Shown: piece after piece, positions 51,404 through 59,715 of the stretch
Layout: the number at the start of each line of letters is the position of its first letter
Position numbering within the stretch: position 1 is the stretch's first letter
Origin: Candidatus Poseidoniales archaeon
GTDB lineage: Archaea; Thermoplasmatota; Poseidoniia; Poseidoniales; Thalassarchaeaceae
Assembly: GCA_012964335.1 (NCBI GenBank)
Contig: DTUF01000035.1
Coordinates: forward strand, 1 to 59,715
Length of the DNA stretch: 59,715 nt
Direction of reading: 5' to 3'
Translations under genes and position numbers: made by a program
Notes under the pieces: model-generated
Databases searched by the model: none
Told to the model about the DNA's origin: nothing
Seen by the model: the letters and a program-made list of their open reading frames with translations, nothing else

Positions 51404-52312
51404 ATGGAGAAAGACTTGTTCGCCCGCCTTTGGCAAGAACTGGACTTCGATGATCATCCTTACCCTGGGAGTCACTCTCCAGACCCCCAAGGTGACCTGA
51501 AATTCGCAACACATGATGGAGCATTGACACTTACCGATGACAGAATCAGTTTCAGATTAGGTGTAGGGAATGATGGGGAGAAGAGCATCCACCGCTGGAC
51601 TATGGAACCAACTCAAATGAATGAGGGGCCCAAAAGATTAGGGGAACATCGCTGGTCAATTAGTCCAAAAGACCTCGGCCTTACTCTGAGTGCTTTTGTG
51701 GCAGTAAAAATTGGACCACCCACTGTAAAAAACGGGGATTCAAAACTAGAAGAGCGTATACTTCTAGGTCAAATCCGCAACGCTCTCAGTCCACTTTTGA
51801 CTGATTGGACTTGGCATTTGGAAGTTGATAACAAGCCAGACAGAATGGGATGGTACATTCGGGCTCCCGAGGCATGGGAGAGCCTTTTCACAATATTTGC
51901 TGGGCTTGGATGGAACCCCGATACACCTGAAAACAAACATGGATTTGTTCTTTTTGAACGGGCTCCGCCCGGTGAACTAGACCGGCCTGACGAAGAGAAT
52001 CCAAACCGACTTGATGCACTAAGGACGGTCGCTCTTTGCAATTCACAAAGAGGGGCATTGACAAAACTAGCGAGTGACCCGATTTGGTCTCATGAAGCAA
52101 CACCGCACCATCTGGATAATTTGCAGGGTGATGTTCAACTTTGGCCACCTTCAATGGGTCGGTGGCCGCTTCTTGTCGCTCGACAATTGGAGCAAACAAA
52201 TCCCGTGAAGAATGCTTTAGCAGTAGCACAATGGCAGGCTGAAATTGTGAGTGCACTAACTCCTGCCATCTCAACATTATCAACAAAAATTGATGGCCTC
52301 AGTTGGCAGTAA
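51404..52312 (+). CDS. hypothetical cytoplasmic protein
   Basis: 302 aa, not recognised; no signal peptide or membrane segment. Trp-rich and Pro-rich, with segments such as TDWTWHLEVDNKPDRMGWYIR and FTIFAGLGWNPDTPENKHGF (a beta-rich fold is likely) and a helical end. It follows the putative glycoside hydrolase after 34 nt on the same strand, so it may belong to the glucuronokinase operon. The last 14 nt overlap the end of the convergent GHMP kinase gene. Confidence 0.6.
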   Translation: MEKDLFARLWQELDFDDHPYPGSHSPDPQGDLKFATHDGALTLTDDRISFRLGVGNDGEKSIHRWTMEPTQMNEGPKRLGEHRWSISPKDLGLTLSAFVAVKIGPPTVKNGDSKLEERILLGQIRNALSPLLTDWTWHLEVDNKPDRMGWYIRAPEAWESLFTIFAGLGWNPDTPENKHGFVLFERAPPGELDRPDEENPNRLDALRTVALCNSQRGALTKLASDPIWSHEATPHHLDNLQGDVQLWPPSMGRWPLLVARQLEQTNPVKNALAVAQWQAEIVSALTPAISTLSTKIDGLSWQ

Positions 52313-53240
52313 TTGTCAACCCATCCATATCGGGAGCCCAATCAATTATACTCCAACCGGCCGCTTCACAAGCGGCCTCCACTGCCTCGCGTTTGCCAAG
52401 ATTACACAACAGCATAGCACAACCGCCAGCACCCGCGCCAAGAGCCTTCCAAGCCAAAACTTCCTTGCTGGAAAGAAGTGGGTCCACTACCTCTCGGAAA
52501 GGATCGTGAAGACCTTTGTCAATCAGGTCAACCCCTCTACAAACCTCACGAAGAGAGGAGATGAACTCATCGCGCCTATCTTGTTGAACAGCCTTAGCCA
52601 TAGCCCGAGCCGTTAGACGTATCGCCATCAGGCCTTCTTCAACCTCTTTGTCACCAGCCTCATATCTTTCCCAGATATTCTTGTGAAGTTCCCCTGAAAC
52701 ATGAGTTATATTGGAATTAACCACCACCAACTGTCTTTGTAACCACTTAGTAGCTGAGGATAGAGGGACAAGCGGCATTTCCTCAACATCATCCTGCATG
52801 AACATCAGATGATTCCAACCACCGTGACTCGCCGCCCATTGGTCTTGACGTCCGCCTTTGTTGCCCAAAAGCGATTCAAATTGAAATGCTTGTTCTGCCA
52901 AGGCCTTACGGCCTATATCATCGGTTTCCATAGCGCTAATAGCCCCCATTAATGCAACATTGATTGCACCTGTAGTGCCTAATCCAGAGCCTACAGGAAC
53001 CTCACAAGTGTAGGATACTGTGAGAATCCCATCATCGTCCACCTCAAGAGTCGCTGTGGCATACTTATTGATGGCTAGATTGACCACTTCACCACCAACA
53101 TCGTGAGTGTAAGGAGCAACGTCTGTCCAGCCACCTGCAAAGTCTAGGCGCACTGGAGCGCGAGCCACTACCTTCCGAGCCACGTTCCTTCGGAAACGCC
53201 TTCTCCCATCAACCCGACGCTTGGATTTGCCGAAAATCAA
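52299..53240 (-). CDS. GHMP-family sugar kinase (heptose-7-phosphate kinase / fucokinase type)
   Basis: 313 aa. The N-terminal ~22 residues are very basic (KSKRRVDGRRRFRR). The GHMP domain begins with ARAPVRLDFAGGWTDVAPY, the form found in HddA D-glycero-D-manno-heptose-7-phosphate kinases and L-fucokinases. The ATP loop is PVGSGLGTTGAI and motif 3 is LGAGAGGCAML. GNKGGRQDQWAA is another family block. The substrate is probably a manno- or fuco-configured sugar. Its start overlaps the stop of the M14-like peptidase gene by 4 nt (coupled). That operon also contains the GH38 mannosidase, which argues for a mannose-type substrate. Confidence 0.82.
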   Translation of the reverse strand: MIFGKSKRRVDGRRRFRRNVARKVVARAPVRLDFAGGWTDVAPYTHDVGGEVVNLAINKYATATLEVDDDGILTVSYTCEVPVGSGLGTTGAINVALMGAISAMETDDIGRKALAEQAFQFESLLGNKGGRQDQWAASHGGWNHLMFMQDDVEEMPLVPLSSATKWLQRQLVVVNSNITHVSGELHKNIWERYEAGDKEVEEGLMAIRLTARAMAKAVQQDRRDEFISSLREVCRGVDLIDKGLHDPFREVVDPLLSSKEVLAWKALGAGAGGCAMLLCNLGKREAVEAACEAAGWSIIDWAPDMDGLTITAN

Positions 53241-54337
53241 AGGTCGGCTAGTGCATCATCAATCAGCGCTTGGCCTCTATCCATAATCATCCCTCGCCAT
53301 TTGTCAGATTTTGGACTGAAGATTTCTACCAGCCTTAGGCGCTCGGTTGAGTGAACCTTTTCCCGCTTCCCAATATTTGACCATTGAGTCATTCTATTCT
53401 CAGCCCTTAACGTCTTGATTACCTTGACTGGTTTGTAGGTTCCAAACTCCTGAATAATCAATGTCCAATCAATATCTGTAAATCGTGCTGCAACCCCTTC
53501 AATCATACCACCACGTATGCGGTAAGCCACTCCGGCATCAGTGTCTAACGGTTGTATTCTTGAACCGTAACGAGTTGTCAAAGAAGAAAATGACTCATCT
53601 CCTAATTCATTTGATACAAGCAAGGAATCCACTCCAAATGGCCCTAATCCAGTATGAAAATCAATCCAAACTGCACGCTTTACACTTGGTAACACCTCGC
53701 TCAGATAATTTAGCCAAAGTTTTGGCCCTTCAGACATTTGATGACCACCGTAATTCATCGCCTTTGGTCTCTCAAATTGACCTTCAGCAATGGTTTGTTT
53801 TGCAACATTGAATCCCATCTTCATCATTATCAATACAGCCCTCATTGTGAACATATCAAAGGTTGATTTGTAAGTACGTGGATTTAGGAACCCATCCAAT
53901 TCATGATACCTCTTTGGTTCACCCACGTACGGCTCGCCAGGTGGTAGAAAATTGCGATTCAAGTCAGCATTATCCTCATTAACACGCCTTAACCAAGCAA
54001 ATCCGTAGGGATTTATTGAGTGTGCAATTACCAAACCAGTATCATCAGGAATTTTCAATTCACCTGCTGACAATCGCTCTAGTAATCTAATCTGATTCGC
54101 ACTTCCAGGAAAGCCTTCGACCCCATGAACTCCACTAGTGTGTATCAGCATTCGCGATGGTTTCTCTCCACCGATATAGGCAACATCGATTGTAAGAATT
54201 TCATCAGATGGCCCACGAACTGAAATTGGGATGGAGGTGACTTTTGCTCCGGCCTGCTCAGCCGCATCAAGGAAACGCTGCCGAGCAATTATGTAATCAG
54301 GGGAAAAATATCGCCATAACTCAGTCTTTTCCACCAT
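53237..54337 (-). CDS. M14-like zinc carboxypeptidase-fold protein (DUF2817)
   Basis: 366 aa. DUF2817 signature: HTSGVHGVEGFPGS with the His and Glu metal ligands, HSINPYGFAWLRRVNEDNADLNRNF and WIDFHTGLGPFG, whose His would complete the site. EFGTYKP near residue 300 may hold the catalytic Glu. Proteins of this family resemble succinylglutamate desuccinylase and M14 peptidases; natural substrates are mostly unknown. No signal peptide. It lies 9 nt downstream of the GH38 gene and overlaps the GHMP kinase gene, so the three form one operon. Confidence 0.82.
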   Translation of the reverse strand: MVEKTELWRYFSPDYIIARQRFLDAAEQAGAKVTSIPISVRGPSDEILTIDVAYIGGEKPSRMLIHTSGVHGVEGFPGSANQIRLLERLSAGELKIPDDTGLVIAHSINPYGFAWLRRVNEDNADLNRNFLPPGEPYVGEPKRYHELDGFLNPRTYKSTFDMFTMRAVLIMMKMGFNVAKQTIAEGQFERPKAMNYGGHQMSEGPKLWLNYLSEVLPSVKRAVWIDFHTGLGPFGVDSLLVSNELGDESFSSLTTRYGSRIQPLDTDAGVAYRIRGGMIEGVAARFTDIDWTLIIQEFGTYKPVKVIKTLRAENRMTQWSNIGKREKVHSTERLRLVEIFSPKSDKWRGMIMDRGQALIDDALADL

Positions 54338-54346
54338 GTTGCAACC

Positions 54347-57300
54347 TCACTTGAAGCGGAAAGTTACAATTTTCTTTGAACCAATGCTAACATCCCAGCC
54401 TTGGTCTGTAATGTCTACCGCTTTACCAATAATTTCCAACATATCGCACTCATTGCATTCAAACAGCGGCAAGTCAGTCTCAATTCTGCCTGTCCACTCA
54501 TGTTTGGTTGGATTGTGAATCCTGACTACTGTGCCATCACCATCCTCGGCTGGCTTGCAAGCTGACAACAACGGCCGAGGTCCCTCGCCGACAAATCGGA
54601 CTGGGGCCGCAGAGCGGCCACGGATTCCCTTGGAAAGCGGGTCATCAAAGAAGCCATTGAGTTGTGGTTTTCCGTGCGCAGGCAACAACGTTGCGTTAGC
54701 GGCAAATTTCTCAGCCGCTTCATGCACACCAGCCTGTGCCCACATACCTTCGTAAGGTAGAATACCCCAGCGCATCCATGATTGACCTTGACACTGAGCG
54801 CCAGGAGCAGGATAGCATGGGCCAGCACGGTTTCTCCTGCTAGCAAATCCATCTCGACTCAACCAACCAGTAGCCCTGAGCATGGTGATTCGTAAATCAA
54901 GTCCATCTTTGCCATCTGTTTTAGCAACCTCATATTCGTTGGAGCCTGGGACAATTGCCGCCAAACCACCAAGTCGGTCTTGCATAGACACAAACTGACT
55001 GAAATGCTGAGTAGGTACAGATGGTTGTTCCCAATCACTCTCATGAGGAATACTAGTCAACCTTGAGAGAACATCGTATACCCCTCCGCTCCACACCTTC
55101 TTTGGCGTCAATCCAGTTGGTAAACAGACCCTCAACCTGTGGTCCTCACAAGTGTTGTTAATCATCGTTTCAATCTCAACTAATCTAGAGCCTGTGCGCA
55201 AGGTAACGTAATGTTCAACTGTTACCCAATCCTCTTCAGCAGTGCGTTTTTGAGTGGCATCATCAAACGAAGTTGGCAGTGACCAATGAACTTGAACAAG
55301 TACTGTAGTCAACCATTCATTTTCCATCATCAGAGTGACTGAAGTTGAACGCTTGTCGGAGTCATCTAAGTCACAGATTCTTCTATCAACTGCTTTCGCT
55401 CTCTTTTCCATCTTTGAACCACGGCCTGTCCCTACCTCTACAGGATGTCCGCCTGCTGACCAATCGTATGAATCTCCAGCATCCTCAGAACTTTCCAATC
55501 TTCCTAAGCCGGTGTAAGTCCGCTTAGTGCCCGAATCAATTACATCAAAACGGCCATCTCTACCAAATTGAACTCTGACAAGTCCGTTTTCCATCCAGTC
55601 GGTGCGTCCTTGACGACCGCCTGTCTTTACTGGTTTTGCCGGTAAATTTTGCGGACCGTGACCGGGCAAAATATGGGCAACATGAATTCCAGGGGGAAGG
55701 TTGTGTACTAGTACAGCACCCTGCACCCTTGGTAACTCAACATTGATCGCTCTATCTGCGTGAACATGTAATCCAAATTGCGGCTCGGTAAGAGCCGCCA
55801 TAGTCTGAATAATACAACCATCTGCTGGTTTTGATAACTCAACTTTGAGTTGTGTGCCTGCTTCAAGATAACAGCGATATGCTGGCAGTGCCATGTCAAC
55901 AGGAAGTGTCCCTGACCAAGCAATAGGTAGAGGATTATGCAATAAAATTGGAACAGCGTCACGGTCAACATGGTGCAGATTGAAAGCAGAAATCAAATCG
56001 TTAGTTGCATCATCAACTAGCATCGTTGAAATTTCAGTTGCGTGTTTGAACATTACTTCATTATCATCGTGTACAGCGTCAACTGAACAACCACACACAT
56101 CGTCGTGTGGATGAGCTCTCAACACCTCTCGCCATGCTAAGTTCAGGCGTTCTTGTCTGTCCCTCCCACCATACGCACGTGCGGCCGCACTAAGTGGTTC
56201 AACTCGGTCTGTCAGAGTACGCATCGTTTTGTCATTGAGACGTTTTAGGTAGAGCCTTGCGCTAAACACCCCAGATAGGATATTTCGGTCCCATCCATCA
56301 TGTAACTCACCTTGATATCGGTGAATTTTCTTACGCCCAATCCATGACTTGATGTCACTGGTAAATTGGGAAAAAGATGAATGTTTGAACTGAATCTTTT
56401 TGCCGAAATGGTCGTTTGCCGCAGTAATTAATTTCGGCAAAGTTGTTTGTGGTGCAGTGTGGTCGCTACCCTGACCAAACAACATGTCTTCTGGCCGCCA
56501 ATTGTAGGTTTTCTTAGCCATATCAAGCAATCTTTCCATTTTTGCCATTGCAGTATCTATGTTGATATTGGGTGAGTTTTTGGAGTCTAGTTGCCTATCC
56601 TCAAAGCCCCAAGCCATTAGATTTGGATAATCTGGAATCTGCTTAATAGCCAAGACTTCTGTTTCACTATCAGCAGCTTGCCAATAGAAAATCCCCTTGG
56701 CTTCTTCTGCTACCCAAGGTCCAGCGCCTCGAGTGAAGATGAAGGTATCAAGCCCACATCCTTGCAGGATTGCTGGTAGTTGTCCTACGTGTCCAAATGG
56801 GTCTGGAACATATCCGACATTTGAGCATCCACCATAAGCGGATGCGACACGGTTTCCAGCGATTAGATTTCGAACAAGCCCCTCGCCACCTACAATGTAT
56901 TCGTCAGGTAAAACGTACCAAGGACCAATTGACAATCGGCCCGATTCAACAAGTGAGGTCAATCTCTCTCTATTTTCTGGACGAACCTCCAAATAATCTT
57001 CAATGACCACCGTTTGGCCATCCAACTCAAAAGTAGGGAAGGATTCTGGATTTTTCTCCATTAAATCAAGAAGGTCATCAACTATCTCAACCAATTTATA
57101 TCTGAATTGCTGGAAGGGAAGATACCAAGCCCTATCCCAATGGGTGTGGGGCACTATATGGCCAACTAACTTTGATTCGCCCATCTCACTCGCTGCTTCC
57201 AATACTGGGGTTTCAAGTACTGGTTCGGCAGGGGGTGGTGCCGCGTTTCGCAAGGGTTTTCTGAGTGGTGATAATTCGCCAATTTCAACGACTTCAATCT

Positions 57301-58021
57301 CAACTTCGTCGCGTGGGTCTGCTTGAATATGCTCAACTGTAGGTCCAGATGATTCCGGTTCCTCTTCTTCAGGTTCAGTTTCTGGTTCGGTTTCTGGTTC
57401 TGGTTCATCAGCAGATTCTTCCTCTTCTGTTGAGGAACTATCGTCATTCAAGGCAGACATCCCAAAAGCACCGAAAGCAGCGGCCATATCGAGAGCCTGT
57501 GGAGGTCCGCTTGGACCAGAGGGGGGTCCACCAGATGGACCAGATGGTGGGCCTGCTGGCGGTCCGGATGGAGTTGTTGAACTTACCATTGCTAAAGCGT
57601 CATCCATTTCAATGGAATCAGCACTGTCTTCTTCACTATCCTCGTCGTCTGAATCAAGATTTTCTTCTTCATCATCTATCTCATCCGATTCTTCTCCATC
57701 GTGTCGTTCAATTTCCTCAACACTATCTTCATCTGCGCTGAAAACTTCTTCTTCGGGATCAATTGGAACTGTGCTTGCTGGAGGGCCCATTGCTGGCATT
57801 GAAGGAGGGCCTCCACTCATTGGTGGGCCACTAGATGGACCACTGGGTGGGCCTCTAGATCCACCGCTAGGAGGGCCCCGTGAAGATTTAGGGGGGCCTC
57901 TCGAAGAACCACTTGGAGGGCCTCTTGAAGGTGGGCCAGATTTTGAACTAGGAGGGCCGGATGCTGGTCCACTTGGAGGGCCGCCCGGCCCGCTCTTCTT
58001 CACCCGTCTCTTCCGCGCCAT
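54347..58021 (-). CDS. GH38 alpha-mannosidase with long disordered N-terminal region
   Basis: 1224 aa, of which the last ~940 form a GH38 enzyme. It shows HTHWDRAWY (zinc His and Asp, near residue 290), GYVPDPFGH (nucleophile Asp near 404) and AHPHDDVCGCSVDAVH (zinc His, near 637). Retaining hydrolysis of alpha-mannosides is expected. Residues 1-85 are a run of Gly-Pro-Pro-Ser repeats with a basic start (MARKRRVKKSG). Residues 85-150 are Asp/Glu-rich, a second Gly-Pro-Pro patch lies near 150-175, and residues 190-270 are again acidic. There is no signal peptide, so this region is probably an intrinsically disordered cytoplasmic extension. It heads an operon with a DUF2817 protein and a GHMP kinase. 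Confidence 0.9.
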   Translation of the reverse strand: MARKRRVKKSGPGGPPSGPASGPPSSKSGPPSRGPPSGSSRGPPKSSRGPPSGGSRGPPSGPSSGPPMSGGPPSMPAMGPPASTVPIDPEEEVFSADEDSVEEIERHDGEESDEIDDEEENLDSDDEDSEEDSADSIEMDDALAMVSSTTPSGPPAGPPSGPSGGPPSGPSGPPQALDMAAAFGAFGMSALNDDSSSTEEEESADEPEPETEPETEPEEEEPESSGPTVEHIQADPRDEVEIEVVEIGELSPLRKPLRNAAPPPAEPVLETPVLEAASEMGESKLVGHIVPHTHWDRAWYLPFQQFRYKLVEIVDDLLDLMEKNPESFPTFELDGQTVVIEDYLEVRPENRERLTSLVESGRLSIGPWYVLPDEYIVGGEGLVRNLIAGNRVASAYGGCSNVGYVPDPFGHVGQLPAILQGCGLDTFIFTRGAGPWVAEEAKGIFYWQAADSETEVLAIKQIPDYPNLMAWGFEDRQLDSKNSPNINIDTAMAKMERLLDMAKKTYNWRPEDMLFGQGSDHTAPQTTLPKLITAANDHFGKKIQFKHSSFSQFTSDIKSWIGRKKIHRYQGELHDGWDRNILSGVFSARLYLKRLNDKTMRTLTDRVEPLSAAARAYGGRDRQERLNLAWREVLRAHPHDDVCGCSVDAVHDDNEVMFKHATEISTMLVDDATNDLISAFNLHHVDRDAVPILLHNPLPIAWSGTLPVDMALPAYRCYLEAGTQLKVELSKPADGCIIQTMAALTEPQFGLHVHADRAINVELPRVQGAVLVHNLPPGIHVAHILPGHGPQNLPAKPVKTGGRQGRTDWMENGLVRVQFGRDGRFDVIDSGTKRTYTGLGRLESSEDAGDSYDWSAGGHPVEVGTGRGSKMEKRAKAVDRRICDLDDSDKRSTSVTLMMENEWLTTVLVQVHWSLPTSFDDATQKRTAEEDWVTVEHYVTLRTGSRLVEIETMINNTCEDHRLRVCLPTGLTPKKVWSGGVYDVLSRLTSIPHESDWEQPSVPTQHFSQFVSMQDRLGGLAAIVPGSNEYEVAKTDGKDGLDLRITMLRATGWLSRDGFASRRNRAGPCYPAPGAQCQGQSWMRWGILPYEGMWAQAGVHEAAEKFAANATLLPAHGKPQLNGFFDDPLSKGIRGRSAAPVRFVGEGPRPLLSACKPAEDGDGTVVRIHNPTKHEWTGRIETDLPLFECNECDMLEIIGKAVDITDQGWDVSIGSKKIVTFRFK
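57500..58010 (-). repeat. Gly-Pro-Pro coding repeats
   Basis: Two blocks (about 57500-57575 and 57780-58010) contain many copies of a 9-15 nt unit reading GG-rich on the plus strand (GGAGGGCC, GGTGGGCC) and coding for Gly-Pro-Pro-Ser/Arg on the minus strand. The copies differ in third positions, so selection appears to be on the peptide and not on the DNA. Confidence 0.7.
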
Positions 58022-58074
58022 GGCGCCCGTTTAACCGGTCTGCCTATGAATTCTATTGAGCAAATCTGTAAAAA

Positions 58075-59715
58075 TCACTTACCAAGGTAATTGGCAAGAG
58101 ATTCATCAATTCCCAGTGCGACCTTTTGTAGCGCTCCCCAAGTACCAAATTCATCAACAAATGTACCCAATTGTATCGCTGCAGGATCACCCGGTTCTCT
58201 GTAGTTAAGGGCACTCTTCATTGTTTGAATTAAGGAATCATGTGGCAAACCGTGTTTGATACACAAATGTAGTGGGCCTAAGATGCGGTCATGTAAACCC
58301 AATTTCCGAATCGGGTCGCGAGCATTTCTTTCAATCGGGTCACGAATTGTTACATCCTGATATTTGGCCAAAGCCATGCCAGACCAATCTCGCTGTTCGT
58401 CCTCATCAAAACCAAATTCTGCAACCAAAGCAGCCGAAGATTCAACCCCTACCTGAGTCGCTAAATCAGTAATTTCAGAATCATTAGCAGCATCACTCAA
58501 CCAAACATATCCTCTTTCTGCCCCAAGATAACACACTGCTGCATTGATTGCATTGTAGGTGTACAATTTTCTAGTCAATTCTACAGCAAAGTTAGGTTTG
58601 GCTTCAAATCCAGGAACACATGAGACTAATTCAGGCTGAGTTAGTGCATCAGCGTCAAGAGGTAATGTCCAATGATCTTGTACTTGAACAGTTAGATGAC
58701 CAAATTCTGCTACCTGTTGTGCTGTTGGCTCAATACAGGAACGTAATACCTGTGCTTGAGCGACTCCGACTTTTGAACTAGTTATGTGCTCCCTTACGAG
58801 TTTTGCAGGAGCAGGATGATTCTCGGCTAGTATGATGTCAATTTCTCTATCAAAATCACCAACAGATTGCGCCCAATTTGCTAATCCATTCGCTCCTAAT
58901 GATGTGAGAATTAGGGAGGCCTCCTGCAACCGCCACTCATCACTTGAGACAGTATATTCTGAAATCACATCGACTTCCCCCGTGGCTAAATTACTGATAG
59001 CGTAGCTACCATCCTTAAGCGCCTTTACCAACTCTAAATTAGAGTCCACAAAATGGATTCGCCAACCAGACCGTAACAGAAGTTGGGCCAAGAAACCTCT
59101 CCCCACTTTACCTGCACCAAATATCACCGCGAGAGGCCGCTGGGCTAGTTTTGCCACGCCCAAAACACTGACCTCTTGACCAGCACGAAGAATCGCCCCT
59201 CTTGACTCAACGATTTGTGGAATTAATGCTAAGCCTCCACCAATCAACATCTCACCGCTTGGGAACATATTTCGAACCACTTTAATTGGTTGGTTCAATT
59301 CTCTAATCGCCTCCCAAGCTTGGCCCTTAACATCACTACTAATCCCGCTGTTTTTTTCATTTTCCAATTGGGAAATGAAGTTTTTTACCGCTTCTGCACT
59401 CGGCTGAACGTTGAACTTTTCTGCAAGTGTTTTACCTCCTGTTGATGTTGAAAGATAGCAAAGTGATGGTAATCTCCCAATTGGCGGTAACCAGCTCAAT
59501 CCTTCTATCGGCTCACCACCAACTAGGCCAACATGCTCACTAGTATTTGCGAGATTAAACAAATCTCCTTGATTGGCATTTAGCCCCAATACTCCAGCAG
59601 TTAAATCGTCACAGCCACAAATCACCTCAGCGCCAATACTAATTCCAGAAGTCTTTGAGCCAGCGGTATTGACTCTTCCAATCACCTCATCAGGATAGAA
59701 GAAATTTCCTTCACC
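58075..59715 (-). CDS. FGGY carbohydrate kinase fused to mannitol-1-phosphate 5-dehydrogenase-type domain (5' end outside window)
   Basis: Partial. The frame stays open to the right edge: ten more codons (59686-59715) lie upstream of the GTG at 59685, without a stop. The first ~185 visible residues are the C-terminal half of an FGGY kinase (GAEVICGCDDLTAGVLGLNA, STSTGGKTL, GEMLIGGGLALIPQIVESRG). From about residue 190 a second enzyme starts: IFGAGKVGRGFLAQLL (NAD loop), ILAENH, KLYTYNAINAAVCYLG and a C-terminal GPLHLCIKHGLP, as in mannitol-1-phosphate 5-dehydrogenases. One chain would phosphorylate a polyol or ketose and oxidise or reduce the product. It is transcribed toward the mannosidase operon, with a 53-nt gap. 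Confidence 0.87.
   Translation of the reverse strand, partial: GEGNFFYPDEVIGRVNTAGSKTSGISIGAEVICGCDDLTAGVLGLNANQGDLFNLANTSEHVGLVGGEPIEGLSWLPPIGRLPSLCYLSTSTGGKTLAEKFNVQPSAEAVKNFISQLENEKNSGISSDVKGQAWEAIRELNQPIKVVRNMFPSGEMLIGGGLALIPQIVESRGAILRAGQEVSVLGVAKLAQRPLAVIFGAGKVGRGFLAQLLLRSGWRIHFVDSNLELVKALKDGSYAISNLATGEVDVISEYTVSSDEWRLQEASLILTSLGANGLANWAQSVGDFDREIDIILAENHPAPAKLVREHITSSKVGVAQAQVLRSCIEPTAQQVAEFGHLTVQVQDHWTLPLDADALTQPELVSCVPGFEAKPNFAVELTRKLYTYNAINAAVCYLGAERGYVWLSDAANDSEITDLATQVGVESSAALVAEFGFDEDEQRDWSGMALAKYQDVTIRDPIERNARDPIRKLGLHDRILGPLHLCIKHGLPHDSLIQTMKSALNYREPGDPAAIQLGTFVDEFGTWGALQKVALGIDESLANYLGK

Noticed and set aside
57349-58034. Long plus-strand open frames (130 and 140 aa) opposite the mannosidase N-terminus
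   Set aside because: They are antisense readings of the Gly-Pro-Pro and acidic repeats; low-complexity Ser/Gly/Leu composition with no domain and no fitting start context.

Overview
The window looks like a chromosome segment of a planktonic archaeon, most plausibly Marine Group II / Ca. Poseidoniales (Thermoplasmatota); the genus-level idea is inference. Archaeal markers seen directly are a replication factor C small subunit, the archaeal-only GatD, a Dom34/pelota homologue, and a tRNA-Met split by a canonical bulge-helix-bulge intron. Very large Ser/Thr/Asn/Asp-rich surface proteins with one C-terminal membrane anchor, and bacterial-type catabolic genes mixed with archaeal information genes, also fit that group. 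Genes are packed tightly on both strands, with many 4-nt overlaps. Base composition looks A+T-leaning by eye (not computed).

Region 1 (1-11 kb): a PAP2-family membrane enzyme; a three-gene run matching 2-aminophenol 1,6-dioxygenase beta and alpha subunits plus a RidA-type 2-aminomuconate deaminase; a CPBP protease; pelota; then a divergent Lrp/AsnC regulator facing a Cys/Met-metabolism PLP enzyme and a LysE exporter; then formate-tetrahydrofolate ligase.

Region 2 (11-22 kb): a divergent shikimate dehydrogenase-like protein, a secreted hydrolase-fold/Kelch/cadherin-like protein, a membrane acyltransferase-like protein, an acyl-CoA carboxyltransferase, gatD, the intron-containing tRNA-Met, a small membrane protein and rfcS.

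Region 3 (22.4-38.3 kb): three consecutive same-strand genes for giant anchored surface proteins (about 3050, 1238 and 949 aa). They are built from DNRLRE-like domains and Ig-like (Big-type) repeats. Each has a single C-terminal membrane helix and an unusual cytoplasmic tail ending in a Trp/Gly-rich module.

Region 4 (38.3-59.7 kb): panB, then a dense carbohydrate region. It holds a sugar-acid operon (PfkB kinase, KDPG-type aldolase, galactonate-dehydratase-like enolase), an M28 peptidase fused to an MFS permease, an UlaG-like lactonase, a PI-PLC-like lipoprotein and a sugar nucleotidyltransferase divergent from a glucuronokinase-like GHMP kinase. A possible glycoside hydrolase, a second GHMP kinase, an M14-like peptidase, a GH38 alpha-mannosidase with a long disordered N-terminus, and an FGGY kinase fused to a mannitol-1-phosphate-type dehydrogenase (cut by the window edge) follow. 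Together these suggest uptake and salvage of peptides, uronic/aldonic acids, mannosides and polyols from algal material. No CRISPR array, IS element, rRNA or phage cassette was seen. No gene-free stretch exceeds about 300 bases once the tRNA is counted.
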